Positions 1 through 7,251 of a stretch of DNA of 64,000 bases are shown in pieces; position 1 is the first letter of the stretch; each line of letters starts with the position of its first letter. The position numbers and the translations under genes were made by a program. The notes under the pieces were generated by a model, which was given only the letters and a program-made list of their open reading frames with translations, did not search any database and was not told where the DNA came from. Source of the DNA: an uncultured Acidimicrobiaceae bacterium (lineage in GTDB: Bacteria; Actinomycetota; Acidimicrobiia; Acidimicrobiales; RAAP-2). Location of the stretch: contig CAIQOJ010000054.1 in the NCBI GenBank assembly GCA_903873395.1, forward strand, positions 62,001 through 126,000, written 5' to 3'.

Positions 1-399
1 GGCCAGAAGGGCCACAGCCAGGCCAGCACCGACAGCCACTCCATTGATTGCCGAGACAATGGGTTTGACCGAGGCCAGCATGCAGTCGACCACGGCCTTG
101 GCGTCTCGCCACTGCTCCAACATGACCTCGTAGTCCGTCGTCATCCGCTCGACCATGGCGAGGTCGCCTCCTGCACTGAAGGCTCGACCCGCTCCGGTGA
201 TGACCGACACGGCCACCGAGTCGTCGACATCGACGACCGACCAGACCCCAGCGAACTCCCGGTGCAGCCGCTCGTTCGCCGCGTTCAGGACCTCGGGGCG
301 ATCGATCGTGATGAGCAGCACCCCTGGCGTAGGACGTTCGAACCGCAAGTGGGCGAAATCGTCGTAGGTGGCAAAGATGGAAGGTCCGGCATCGGTCAT
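1..399 (-). CDS. Enoyl-CoA hydratase/isomerase family protein (3' end outside window)
   Basis: Frame open from an ATG at 399 to base 1, so only the N-terminal 133 residues are visible; it is missing from the ORF track because no stop lies inside the window. The crotonase hallmarks are clear: a RPEVLNAAN stretch near residue 35, the oxyanion-hole segment GAGRAFSAGGDL, and the second glycine-rich helix INGVAVGAGLAVALL. Family members hydrate or isomerise acyl-CoA thioesters in the cytoplasm. It starts 58 nt downstream of the methyltransferase on the same strand and may be cotranscribed with it. The exact substrate cannot be read from this fragment. Confidence 0.85.
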   Translation of the reverse strand, partial: MTDAGPSIFATYDDFAHLRFERPTPGVLLITIDRPEVLNAANERLHREFAGVWSVVDVDDSVAVSVITGAGRAFSAGGDLAMVERMTTDYEVMLEQWRDAKAVVDCMLASVKPIVSAINGVAVGAGLAVALLA

Positions 400-457
400 G
401 CCTGCATCATGGCCCGCCCACGGTGTGGCGAGGGGGTTCGTCGCCAGTTGCGGCTCG

Positions 458-1456
458 TCAGGTACCGACCAGGGGGTGACGAAGTCCCAACTCGGCCAAG
501 GTCCGCTCGGGTTCCCGGGGCTCGGTCACCGAGGGATCCGCCCCGGACGCGCGGAACACATACAGGTTCCAGTAGGGGGCGAGGTTTGCTGGCTCGATAT
601 CTGCATAGAGCCGCTCCTCGACGTCGATGCACCTAGTGAAGCCTGCCTCTGTGAAGCGAGCCGTCCACCACTCGAACGAGGCGATGCAGAGGTGGCCCTC
701 GACGAGTTCACCGTCGGCGTCGACGGCCAGATCGGCCTCTGGCACAGGGCCGAAATAGTCAGCCCCGAGGCCTTGGTAGTGCGCCACCCGCTCGGGACGC
801 ACCTTGCCCTCGAAGTGTCCGTCTGGGCCGGATCGATTTGGCCCGAACGAAGGAATCGTCGCATAGAGGTGCCCGCTGCAGACCCGGGCCAACTCGGACA
901 GGGCATCGGGCACCCGATCGGGCGGCAGATGCTCCAGGATCTCGAGCGCGGTCACGAGTTCGAAGGTTCCATCGGGCCAGGGCAGACCCGCAAAGAGATT
1001 GGCCACACGAATGTGCCCTTGCGCACCCGGCGCGGCGTGATCGATGGCGTAGGGAGATAGGTCGCAGCCCTCGGCCTCGAGGCCCAGTTCCCGGAGCACC
1101 TCGACCAGGTAGCCAGTGGCGCAACCGACATCGAGCGAGCGCGTGATCTGGAAGTTTCGCCACAGGAGCCAGCCTGCGATATCGGCGTTGGAAGCGACCC
1201 GGTCGTAGCGGGCATAGCCCGAGCGTCCCTCGCGGTCACCTGAAGCATCACGGCCTTGGCCGAAGTAGTTGCCCCCGTAAGCATCAGGGACGCCGGCACG
1301 CCGGGCCTCGGCCTCGGACGCTGCCCGGTCGGCGACATTGGTGAGCTCGGCTCCCGTGCGGGTCAGCACGGCGCGGAGCGTGTTGCTGCGGGCCGCCATG
1401 TCGACAAGGTTCCGGCGAAGAGTCCCAGCAGCAGATCGCACGATCGGCGAGGTCAT
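458..1456 (-). CDS. Class I SAM-dependent methyltransferase
   Basis: 332 residues from the ATG at 1456. The track ORF begins further upstream, but that part is antisense-like and lies inside rdgB; the ATG chosen overlaps the rdgB stop as ATGA, the usual sign of translational coupling. Motif I LDVGCATGYL sits around residue 110, followed by an acidic residue at the end of strand 2 (EGCDLSPYAIDHA) and a LVTALEILEHLPP post-motif typical of class I small-molecule or lipid methyltransferases. The substrate is unknown. It is the last member of the rph-rdgB cluster on this strand. Confidence 0.8.
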   Translation of the reverse strand: MTSPIVRSAAGTLRRNLVDMAARSNTLRAVLTRTGAELTNVADRAASEAEARRAGVPDAYGGNYFGQGRDASGDREGRSGYARYDRVASNADIAGWLLWRNFQITRSLDVGCATGYLVEVLRELGLEAEGCDLSPYAIDHAAPGAQGHIRVANLFAGLPWPDGTFELVTALEILEHLPPDRVPDALSELARVCSGHLYATIPSFGPNRSGPDGHFEGKVRPERVAHYQGLGADYFGPVPEADLAVDADGELVEGHLCIASFEWWTARFTEAGFTRCIDVEERLYADIEPANLAPYWNLYVFRASGADPSVTEPREPERTLAELGLRHPLVGT

Positions 1457-2064
1457 GACGGCATGCTTCCCAGGCGTTCGGCCAGTGCCCTGAACGCTCG
1501 GCCTCGATGGGACACGGCGTGCTTCTCTCCGGCGGACATCTCGGCAAACGTTCGGCCGTCGAATCCCTCGGGAGCAAAGATCGGGTCGTAGCCGAATCCT
1601 TGTTCCCCTCGAGGTTCGTCGGTGATCACGCCCTCGATCGACCCCTCTACCCAAAGTTCGGTGCCATCGGGATAGGCGACAAAGGCCACCGAAGCGAACC
1701 GAGCCTTGCGGTCGACGCCCCCAACGGCACCGACCCGTTGGAGTTCGACGAGCATCTTGGCCACATTGTCGGCGTAGGTGGCACCTTCGCCGGCAAACCG
1801 GGCCGAGTACACACCCGGTGCTCCGTCAAGGGCATCGACTTCGAGACCGGTGTCATCGGCCACGGCAGCCAGTCCGGTGGCTTGACAGAGTGCTCGAGCC
1901 TTGAGCCTGGCGTTCTCCACCAAGGTCTCCCCCGTCTCCTCGACGTCAGCAACGTCATCGGGACGAGGAACCAGAATCAGGCCAGGGACGCTGGCGAGGA
2001 TGGCCTGGATCTCGGCTGCCTTGTCCTTGTTTGCGCTGGCAATCACCAGAGTCAGATCAGCCAC
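1453..2064 (-). CDS. rdgB: XTP/dITP pyrophosphatase (Ham1/RdgB family)
   Basis: 203 residues, normal family length. The enzyme hydrolyses non-canonical purine nucleoside triphosphates (dITP, XTP) to monophosphates, cleaning the nucleotide pool. Visible hallmarks are the N-terminal SANKDKAAEI nucleotide-binding loop, DDTGLEVDAL, GAPGVYSARFAG, the GFGYDPIF loop and the C-terminal SHRGRAFRAL. It follows rph with a 14 nt gap, the order also found in mycobacteria, and overlaps the next gene by 4 nt. Confidence 0.95.
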   Translation of the reverse strand: MADLTLVIASANKDKAAEIQAILASVPGLILVPRPDDVADVEETGETLVENARLKARALCQATGLAAVADDTGLEVDALDGAPGVYSARFAGEGATYADNVAKMLVELQRVGAVGGVDRKARFASVAFVAYPDGTELWVEGSIEGVITDEPRGEQGFGYDPIFAPEGFDGRTFAEMSAGEKHAVSHRGRAFRALAERLGSMPS

Positions 2065-2078
2065 GTTCGTCGTCAGGT

Positions 2079-2828
2079 TCAGCGCGGAGTTGGCGGCGTG
2101 GCCAGCACGTCGGCTTGGAGATCCAAGAGTTGGGCGATCCCATGCTCGGCCAGGCTGAGCATCTCATCGAGCTCGGACTTGGCGAAGGGTGCACCTTCGG
2201 CCGTTCCTTGGACCTCGATGAACCGACCCGAGGAGGTCATGACCACATTCATGTCGACCTCAGCCCGAGAATCTTCGACATAGGGAAGGTCCAGCATGCA
2301 GACACCGTCAACCACGCCAACCGACACTGCAGCCACCGCTTCGGTGAGTGGATTGGCCCGCAGGTCGCCCTTGAGGACCAGACGGGTCAGGGCATCATGC
2401 AGAGCGACATAGGCACCGCAGATGGACGCCGTGCGAGTACCACCGTCAGCTTGGAGAACATCACAGTCCACGGTCACCTGGAGTTCACCAAGTGCGACCA
2501 TGTCGCACACCGAGCGGAGTGAGCGGCCGATGAGCCGCTGGATCTCCTGGGTGCGTCCTGACTGCTTGCCCTTGGCGGCTTCACGGCTGGCCCGCTCACT
2601 GGTGGATCCAGGCAGCAGCGAGTATTCGGCGGTCACCCAGCCCTTGCCCGATCCCCGCATCCACGGTGGCACCCGGTCTTCGATCGATGCCGTGCACAGG
2701 ACCCGGGTGAGGCCCATGGACACCAGTACCGATCCGGGGGCGAATACCGTGAAGTCCCGTGCAAAGGATGCCGGTCGCAGTTCGTCGATGGCCCGCCCGT
2801 CGATGCGTGCGGTACTTGCCTGGCTCAC
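2079..2828 (-). CDS. rph: Ribonuclease PH
   Basis: 249 residues from a GTG at 2828, preferred over the longer track ORF because a strong AGGGAGG stands 6 nt upstream and the next residues run straight into the conserved [10 protein letters not shown]. Phosphorolytic 3'-5' exoribonuclease that trims tRNA 3' ends. Hallmarks: [32 protein letters not shown], the arginine-rich [14 protein letters not shown] phosphate-binding region and [11 protein letters not shown]. It sits between the MBL hydrolase and rdgB, 16 nt after the former, so the three probably form one operon. Confidence 0.95.
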   Translation of the reverse strand: MSQASTARIDGRAIDELRPASFARDFTVFAPGSVLVSMGLTRVLCTASIEDRVPPWMRGSGKGWVTAEYSLLPGSTSERASREAAKGKQSGRTQEIQRLIGRSLRSVCDMVALGELQVTVDCDVLQADGGTRTASICGAYVALHDALTRLVLKGDLRANPLTEAVAAVSVGVVDGVCMLDLPYVEDSRAEVDMNVVMTSSGRFIEVQGTAEGAPFAKSELDEMLSLAEHGIAQLLDLQADVLATPPTPR

Positions 2829-2844
2829 GTGATGCCTCCCTGGC

Positions 2845-3600
2845 TCACAACTCGTAGTGGTTTCCTCGGACTGCCTGCTCGACCGGGCCGCCGTAGGCCG
2901 CTTCGGCCTCAGCCAACACCGCCGAGGCAGAGGCACTTGGCCACCGATGGGTGATGATGAGCCGGGCGACTTCAGCGTCCCGTGCCGCCTGACCGGCTTG
3001 GCGGCCGCTCAGGTGCTGGGCCGTCCCTTCGTGGTCGGCGGTAAACGTCGCCTCACACAAGAGCAGGTCGAGCCCGAGCCCGAGGGCACTGGGCGCCCAC
3101 CCGGGCCCGGTATCGGCAGAGTAGCCGAGGGCTCGACCCCCTCCGTCGATGCGCACGGCCAGCGTCTCGTCGACATGGTCGGTCCGATGGAAGGCCAGGG
3201 CCAGATCCCCGATCGAGGCGCGGTCGCCGTCGGTGACCACATGCCATTCCACCGACGGCACCTCGTCGGCACCTACCCGGTCTCGAACTGCGGATGGGGC
3301 ATAGACGGGCAGCGGTCGACCGCGATGGCGGACCGAACGTCCGAAACGGGCCTGGGCGTCGAGGGCGTAGAGGTCGCTCCAATGGTCCGCATGGTGGTGC
3401 GAGATGACGACAGCACTGAGCTCACCTGGGTCGATGTGACTCTGCAGGGGCCCGGCCGTGCCGGGTCCGCAATCGAGGAGGACAGCAAGATCGTCGATGC
3501 GGATCAAATAGCCGCTCCCAGCCCCATCAGGTCCAGGCCAACTGCCGTCACACCCCAAGACGATCAGGGAGATATCACCGGAATCAGGCACGAGCACCAT
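2845..3600 (-). CDS. Metallo-beta-lactamase-fold hydrolase (RNase Z/CpdA-like, Rv1339-type)
   Basis: 251 residues. The metal-binding signature [10 protein letters not shown] is near residue 67, with a further HRTDHVDE histidine and late ITHRWPS and HLSGRQAG histidines, as in the RNase Z-like branch. In mycobacteria the gene at the same position, immediately before rphA, is Rv1339, described as an atypical class II cyclic-AMP phosphodiesterase. From position and fold I infer an equivalent role here, but RNase Z-like phosphodiesterase activity on other substrates cannot be excluded. Cytoplasmic, no signal peptide. Confidence 0.8.
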   Translation of the reverse strand: MVLVPDSGDISLIVLGCDGSWPGPDGAGSGYLIRIDDLAVLLDCGPGTAGPLQSHIDPGELSAVVISHHHADHWSDLYALDAQARFGRSVRHRGRPLPVYAPSAVRDRVGADEVPSVEWHVVTDGDRASIGDLALAFHRTDHVDETLAVRIDGGGRALGYSADTGPGWAPSALGLGLDLLLCEATFTADHEGTAQHLSGRQAGQAARDAEVARLIITHRWPSASASAVLAEAEAAYGGPVEQAVRGNHYEL

Positions 3601-3790
3601 CTCCTCTCGTCACTGCAGCTGCGTCTCCCGGACGCTGCCACGTCACCCCTCGTCGGCCACTGAGCCGCTCTCCACATGGTTCAGGCTAGGCGCGAAGGGT
3701 AGGTCCAGCACAAGCCCTCATGTGAGCCGGAGTGCGACCGGAATCGCACGCTGGTACGCATGTGGTCACCCAAGCAGGTATGCGGTCGCT

Positions 3791-4738
3791 TTAGAAGTAG
3801 GTGATCTCCCGGGCCCGTGCCTCGACGACATCAAGGTCATCGGTCCAGGCCCCGGTGGAGAGGTACTTCCATCCGGCATCACAGCACACGGTGACGATCA
3901 CGCCTGAATCAAGGGTTGTGGCCGTTTTAACTGCTCCTGCCAGGATCGCTCCCGACGAGATGCCAGCAAAGATCCCAACGTCAGCGAGCCGCCTAGTCCA
4001 CTCGATGGACTCGCGTGGACGCACGATGCGCTTCCCGTCGAGAAGATCAGCGCCGCCGTTGTCGATGAAGATCGGCGGGATGTAGCCATCGTCAAGATTG
4101 CGCAGTCCATCGACGATCTCTCCCGCCGGGGGCTCGATGGCCAGGACCTTGATCTCGGGATTGCGTTCTTTCAGGTAGCGACCGACACCGAGCAGGGTTC
4201 CCGATGTGCCCAGCCCGGCCACAAAGTGGGTGATCTCGGGACAGTCACGCCAGATCTCGGGGCCGGTCGTCTCGTAGTGGGTTCGCGGGTTGGCCGGATT
4301 GGCGTATTGGTAGAGGAAGACCCATTCGGGGTGCTCCTCGGCCAGTGCTCGCGCCCGACGAACAGCACCATTGGATCCTTCGGCACCCGGGGACTCGATG
4401 ATCTCCGCCCCCCATGCCTCGAGGAGTTGGCGGCGCTCGATAGAGACATTGGTGGCCAAGACGACCTTCAGGTGATAGCCGCGCACCCTGCACACAAGAG
4501 CCAGGCCGATTCCGGTGTTGCCCGACGAGGGCTCGATGAGGGTGTCTCCGGGCTGCAGGCGACCGTCTCGCTCGGCTTGGTCGATCATGGCGAGGGCGAT
4601 CCGGTCCTTGACCGAACCACCAGGGTTCTGGCCCTCGAGCTTGATAAGGATCCTGACGTCAGGATTCGGGCTCAACGACGAAATGTCGACCAGTGGCGTG
4701 TTGCCGATCAGGTCGAGCACGGAGCCATAGGTGGCCAT
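3791..4738 (-). CDS. cysM: CysO-dependent O-phosphoserine sulfhydrylase
   Basis: 315 residues, PLP fold-type II. The PLP lysine is K44 in NPGGSVKDR, the substrate loop is EPSSGNTGI, and the phosphate-binding loop is GLGTSGTLLG. The mycobacterial CysM features are present, notably the EIVDGLRN arginine (R213), which corresponds to the residue that lets M. tuberculosis CysM use O-phosphoserine, and the C-terminal DAGWKYLSTGAW tail. The enzyme makes cysteine using sulfide carried on the C-terminal thiocarboxylate of CysO. It is encoded 17 nt after cysO, and mec lies just upstream, so the whole pathway is together. Confidence 0.93.
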   Translation of the reverse strand: MATYGSVLDLIGNTPLVDISSLSPNPDVRILIKLEGQNPGGSVKDRIALAMIDQAERDGRLQPGDTLIEPSSGNTGIGLALVCRVRGYHLKVVLATNVSIERRQLLEAWGAEIIESPGAEGSNGAVRRARALAEEHPEWVFLYQYANPANPRTHYETTGPEIWRDCPEITHFVAGLGTSGTLLGVGRYLKERNPEIKVLAIEPPAGEIVDGLRNLDDGYIPPIFIDNGGADLLDGKRIVRPRESIEWTRRLADVGIFAGISSGAILAGAVKTATTLDSGVIVTVCCDAGWKYLSTGAWTDDLDVVEARAREITYF

Positions 4739-4755
4739 GATGGTGAAGCTGGCCC

Positions 4756-5034
4756 TCAGGACCCGCCGGCTACAGCCGGGAGGATGGAGAGTTCGTCGCC
4801 GTCGGACAGCTGCGTGTCGCCGGCCGAGAGATATCGCACGTCATCGTCGTTCAAGTAGACGTTGACGAACTTGTGCAAGGCACCGGTGTCATCGATCACC
4901 TGCCCGGCCATGCCGGGATAGACGGTCACCAGAGAGACGAGTGCTTCGCCGACGGTGGCGGCATCGACAGACACCGACCTCTCGCCCCCGGCGTGGGGGC
5001 GCAGCACGGTCGGAAGGTTGACTTTGACGGGCAC
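4756..5034 (-). CDS. cysO: Sulfur-carrier protein CysO (MoaD/ThiS family) with a residue after the Gly-Gly
   Basis: 92 residues from GTG 5034, chosen over the track start because GAGGAG lies 5 nt upstream and the protein then matches the known family length (M. tuberculosis CysO has 93). Ubiquitin-like beta-grasp carrier: VNLPTVLRPHAGG at the N-terminus, FVNVYLNDDDVRYL in the middle and ILPAVAGG at the end. Unusually, the reading frame continues with one serine (GGC GGG TCC TGA), so the diglycine is not the terminus as encoded. Activation would require removal of Ser, plausibly by the Mec protease encoded 87 nt upstream. Confidence 0.92.
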   Translation of the reverse strand: MPVKVNLPTVLRPHAGGERSVSVDAATVGEALVSLVTVYPGMAGQVIDDTGALHKFVNVYLNDDDVRYLSAGDTQLSDGDELSILPAVAGGS

Positions 5035-5121
5035 GCTTACTCCTCGGTGTCGCAGCCGCACGGGGCGGAGTCGGTTGGCCATGACGGCTCCGGCTGATTC
5101 TTGACCTGATTGGTGAGGATT

Positions 5122-5535
5122 CTACTTGTCCACCACGTAGATCGGTTCTTCCCTGATGGTGCCATCCGTTATCCGGTAACTGCGGACCGTCGGCTCGGTG
5201 TCGCGAAGCGACACGAGGATGTAGTGCCAGGCAGGATCCGGGGCTTGAGCAACGTCGGTGGGTGACGGATAGGCCTCGGTGTGGGTGTGAGAGTGAAACA
5301 CGCCCAGGATGGAGTGACCTCGGTCTTCCGCGTCCCTGTCGGCCCGGAGATGATCTTTGGGGTCAACGGTGTAGAGCTTGGCGGATGCCGCCGTATTCCG
5401 GGTCGGATAGCAGGTGGTCACCTCACCTGTGGCGAGGTGACCGGCCAGCAACCCGCAGGCTTCATCAGGAAGACCCACGAGACAGTGGGCCACCATCTGG
5501 TCAAGCGCTGTGCGAGGGAGGACGAGCACGTGCAC
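5122..5535 (-). CDS. mec: JAMM/MPN+ zinc peptidase, CysO-cysteine hydrolase
   Basis: 137 residues. The JAMM motif is complete: E25 in PDEACGLLAG, H81 and H83 in HSHTHTEAYP, then S91 and D94 in SPTD. In the CysM/CysO pathway this zinc peptidase releases cysteine from the CysO-cysteine adduct; QbsD-type relatives also trim residues following the Gly-Gly of a carrier. Because CysO here ends in GGS, this enzyme may perform both steps (inference). Lead gene of the mec-cysO-cysM cluster. Confidence 0.92.
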   Translation of the reverse strand: MHVLVLPRTALDQMVAHCLVGLPDEACGLLAGHLATGEVTTCYPTRNTAASAKLYTVDPKDHLRADRDAEDRGHSILGVFHSHTHTEAYPSPTDVAQAPDPAWHYILVSLRDTEPTVRSYRITDGTIREEPIYVVDK

Positions 5536-5627
5536 AGGCTAGAAGACAGCCGAGGACGTCTTGTCGACCTTGTCACTCAACACCCCCACCAGCCCACAAC
5601 CTCAAGGTGACCAAGTAGCGTCACGAC

Positions 5628-6167
5628 GTGGCAGCAGGCAAAAACACCTCGAGCAAAACCTCGGGCAAGAGTTCGGGGAAAGGTGGTGGCTCGCGCCCGG
5701 ACAGCAACCGGGTGATTGCCTCAAACCGGCGTGCCCGCCATGACTACGAGATCCTCGAGACCGTCGAGTGCGGCATGGTGCTCCAAGGATCCGAGGTGAA
5801 ATCCCTGCGGGCCGGTCGCATCGCCCTCCAGGACGCCTACGCCCGCATCGACGATGGCGAGATGTATCTCTTTGGCGTCCACGTCCCGCCCTATGCCCAG
5901 GCCGTCGGTTTTGGAGCACACGATCCTGATCGGCGCCGCAAACTTCTGATGCACCGTCACCAGATTGACGAGTGGATGGGCCGATCCAAGCAGAACAGCC
6001 TGACCATGGTCCCCCTGTCGATCTACTTCAAAGATGGCCGAGCCAAGGTGGAGCTTGCCCTCGCCCGAGGCCGCAAGACCTACGACAAGCGTCACGCCAT
6101 AGCCGCCCGAGATGCCGGGCGCGATGCGGCACGCGAGGCTCGGGCTGCTGCTCGCGGCCGCGAATGA
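5628..6167 (+). CDS. smpB: SsrA-binding protein SmpB
   Basis: 179 residues from a GTG. The basic Ser/Lys/Gly-rich N-terminal tail precedes the conserved core VIASNRRARHDYEILETVECG, GSEVKSLRAGR and DAYARI, and the basic C-terminal tail KTYDKRHAIAARDA that enters the mRNA channel. SmpB binds the tRNA-like domain of tmRNA and delivers it to stalled ribosomes. The tmRNA gene follows 90 nt downstream on the same strand. Transcribed divergently from mec. Confidence 0.95.
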   Translation: MAAGKNTSSKTSGKSSGKGGGSRPDSNRVIASNRRARHDYEILETVECGMVLQGSEVKSLRAGRIALQDAYARIDDGEMYLFGVHVPPYAQAVGFGAHDPDRRRKLLMHRHQIDEWMGRSKQNSLTMVPLSIYFKDGRAKVELALARGRKTYDKRHAIAARDAGRDAAREARAAARGRE

Positions 6168-6257
6168 TCGGAACCGATCAGACCAAGCGCGGGCCCGGTG
6201 TCGCACCAGGGCGCTACCATGGACTCGTGGTGCACGCTGCGCCACGAGTAGACCCAC

Positions 6258-6605
6258 GGGGGTGACAGGCTTCGACTTCGGTCGTCGAATCAGGAGAAGC
6301 GAGCCGTGGTCTCCGGAGCCACGTTAAAGAGCCGGAACCAAAAATAAATGCCGAGCCTCAGCTCGCGCTCGCGGCCTAGAAACCGTGACGTCCTACCGAT
6401 CTCAGCCCCACGGGTCGGAACAGGGCGCCATCAAGTGGGGCTTACCTGAACAGTTGAGCCGACAGGCCGTCAGGGACATTTTCGTCGGATACGGGCCGGC
6501 ACCGCTGCCGGTAGCAGAGTCGGCCCCGACAACCTAACGCCGGCTGCGCTCGGAGAAGACCTGAAGAGAAGCTGAAGGACGCGGGTTCGATTCCCGCCAC
6601 CTCCA
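6258..6605 (+). ncRNA. ssrA: Transfer-messenger RNA (tmRNA)
   Basis: One-piece tmRNA of about 348 nt. The 5' end GGGGGTG pairs with CACCTCC at the 3' end (6598-6604), with the G.U wobble at the third pair that marks alanine acceptors; the discriminator is A6605 and CCA is not encoded (CGA follows). The T arm is GCGGG-TTCGATT-CCCGC (6581-6597). The tag frame ends GCG CTC GCG GCC TAG at 6377-6379. The best resume codon is GCC 6350, with U at -5 and A at -4 as in other tmRNAs, giving the short tag AEPQLALAA. A longer alternative would start at GAG 6329. Confidence 0.95.
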
Positions 6606-6608
6606 CGA

Positions 6609-6644
6609 TGCCCTGACCTGTTTTCCCGCAGGTCAGGGCATTTT
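6609..6644 (+). terminator. Intrinsic terminator of ssrA
   Basis: Perfect 12-bp stem TGCCCTGACCTG / CAGGTCAGGGCA around an 8-nt loop (TTTTCCCG), followed by TTTT. It starts 4 nt after the mature tmRNA 3' end. Confidence 0.9.
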
Positions 6645-6985
6645 CGCGCGGTGACGTCGACATGCCCACGGGGTAACACCTCCGATGCCCTACACGCAGA
6701 CCTCATGGTCTAGACCCAAACCACTCACCCGGGGCCTGCTCGCCGGCAATCCGGACATCGCCGTGGGCCTAGATGCGTGCTCCTTGGGGACTGGCTTCAC
6801 CGCCGTACTTCTCCTGGTCCGCACCTTTCTCGGGCAGTGATGCCTGATGGAACCCAGATCATTGATCGCCACCGATAGGTGGCTGACCGAAGTTCTCCCG
6901 AGTCCACGTATCAAGATGCGCTGCCCGCGTGCCGACTGTTCTAGAGAGGCCTGCCGAGGGGAGGCCGCCACCCAGGAGGCAAGGC
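6645..6985. other. Gene-poor stretch between ssrA and the zinc-ribbon gene
   Basis: About 340 nt with no supported gene. A 93-codon minus-strand ORF (6690-6971) crosses it but shows no recognisable motif and lies in an arginine/serine-rich frame typical of chance ORFs in high-GC DNA. The promoter of the downstream small gene presumably lies here, but I see no convincing -35/-10 pair. Confidence 0.5.
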
Positions 6986-7177
6986 ATGCGGATCATCGGG
7001 ATCGACAAAGATGGAAACCAGCGGTGCTGGTGGTGCGGTGGGAACGAGTTCTCTCAGGCCCGTTGCACCAAAGAAACCATCGTGTTGGGTGTGCATCTCA
7101 ACATGACTAAGCCGACGCTTCGTTGCGCCCACTGCGGCCAATACAGCGACCAGGCCAACGAGATGCAGTCCGCCTGA
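6986..7177 (+). CDS. Small zinc-ribbon protein
   Basis: 63 residues from ATG 6986, which has an AGGAGG 7 nt upstream; the track start at 6929 adds 19 unlikely residues. Two CxxC knuckles, CWWCGG near residue 13 and CAHCGQ near residue 48, would bind one zinc ion. The start MRIIGIDKDGN and the spacing of the knuckles look like a conserved small actinobacterial hypothetical protein. No DNA-binding or enzymatic domain is attached, so its role is unknown. It stands alone, between the tmRNA terminator and a convergent gene. Confidence 0.75.
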   Translation: MRIIGIDKDGNQRCWWCGGNEFSQARCTKETIVLGVHLNMTKPTLRCAHCGQYSDQANEMQSA

Positions 7178-7224
7178 GTTCGAAGAGGGAGAAACTAGAG
7201 CCAGTTGCGCTGACTGGTTCCAGT

Positions 7225-7251
7225 TCAGCGGTCAGCGGTCAGCGGTCAGCG
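7225..7251. repeat. Tandem array, 7-bp unit TCAGCGG, 3.9 copies
   Basis: Perfect heptamer array at the convergent junction of the zinc-ribbon gene and the beta-propeller gene. The stop codon of the propeller gene (TCA on the plus strand, 7239-7241) lies inside it. Confidence 0.9.

Noticed and set aside
1457-1654. N-terminal extension of the methyltransferase ORF
   Set aside because: Arg-rich text inside rdgB in another frame; the ATGA-coupled start at 1456 fits better.
2857-3663. 268-residue plus-strand ORF
   Set aside because: Antisense to the MBL hydrolase; the minus strand carries SHHHADHW and the conserved neighbours.
3601-3790. Missing murI/rhomboid remnants expected from mycobacterial synteny
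   Set aside because: The gap is only 190 nt and no frame shows MurI or rhomboid motifs, so the genes are absent rather than decayed here.
6442-6706. Minus-strand ORFs with the text VAGIEPASFSFSSG / GGGNRTRVLQLLF
   Set aside because: They are antisense to the 3' part of tmRNA; the GxGNRTR/GIEPA wording is the translated complement of the T arm and is a well-known false protein.
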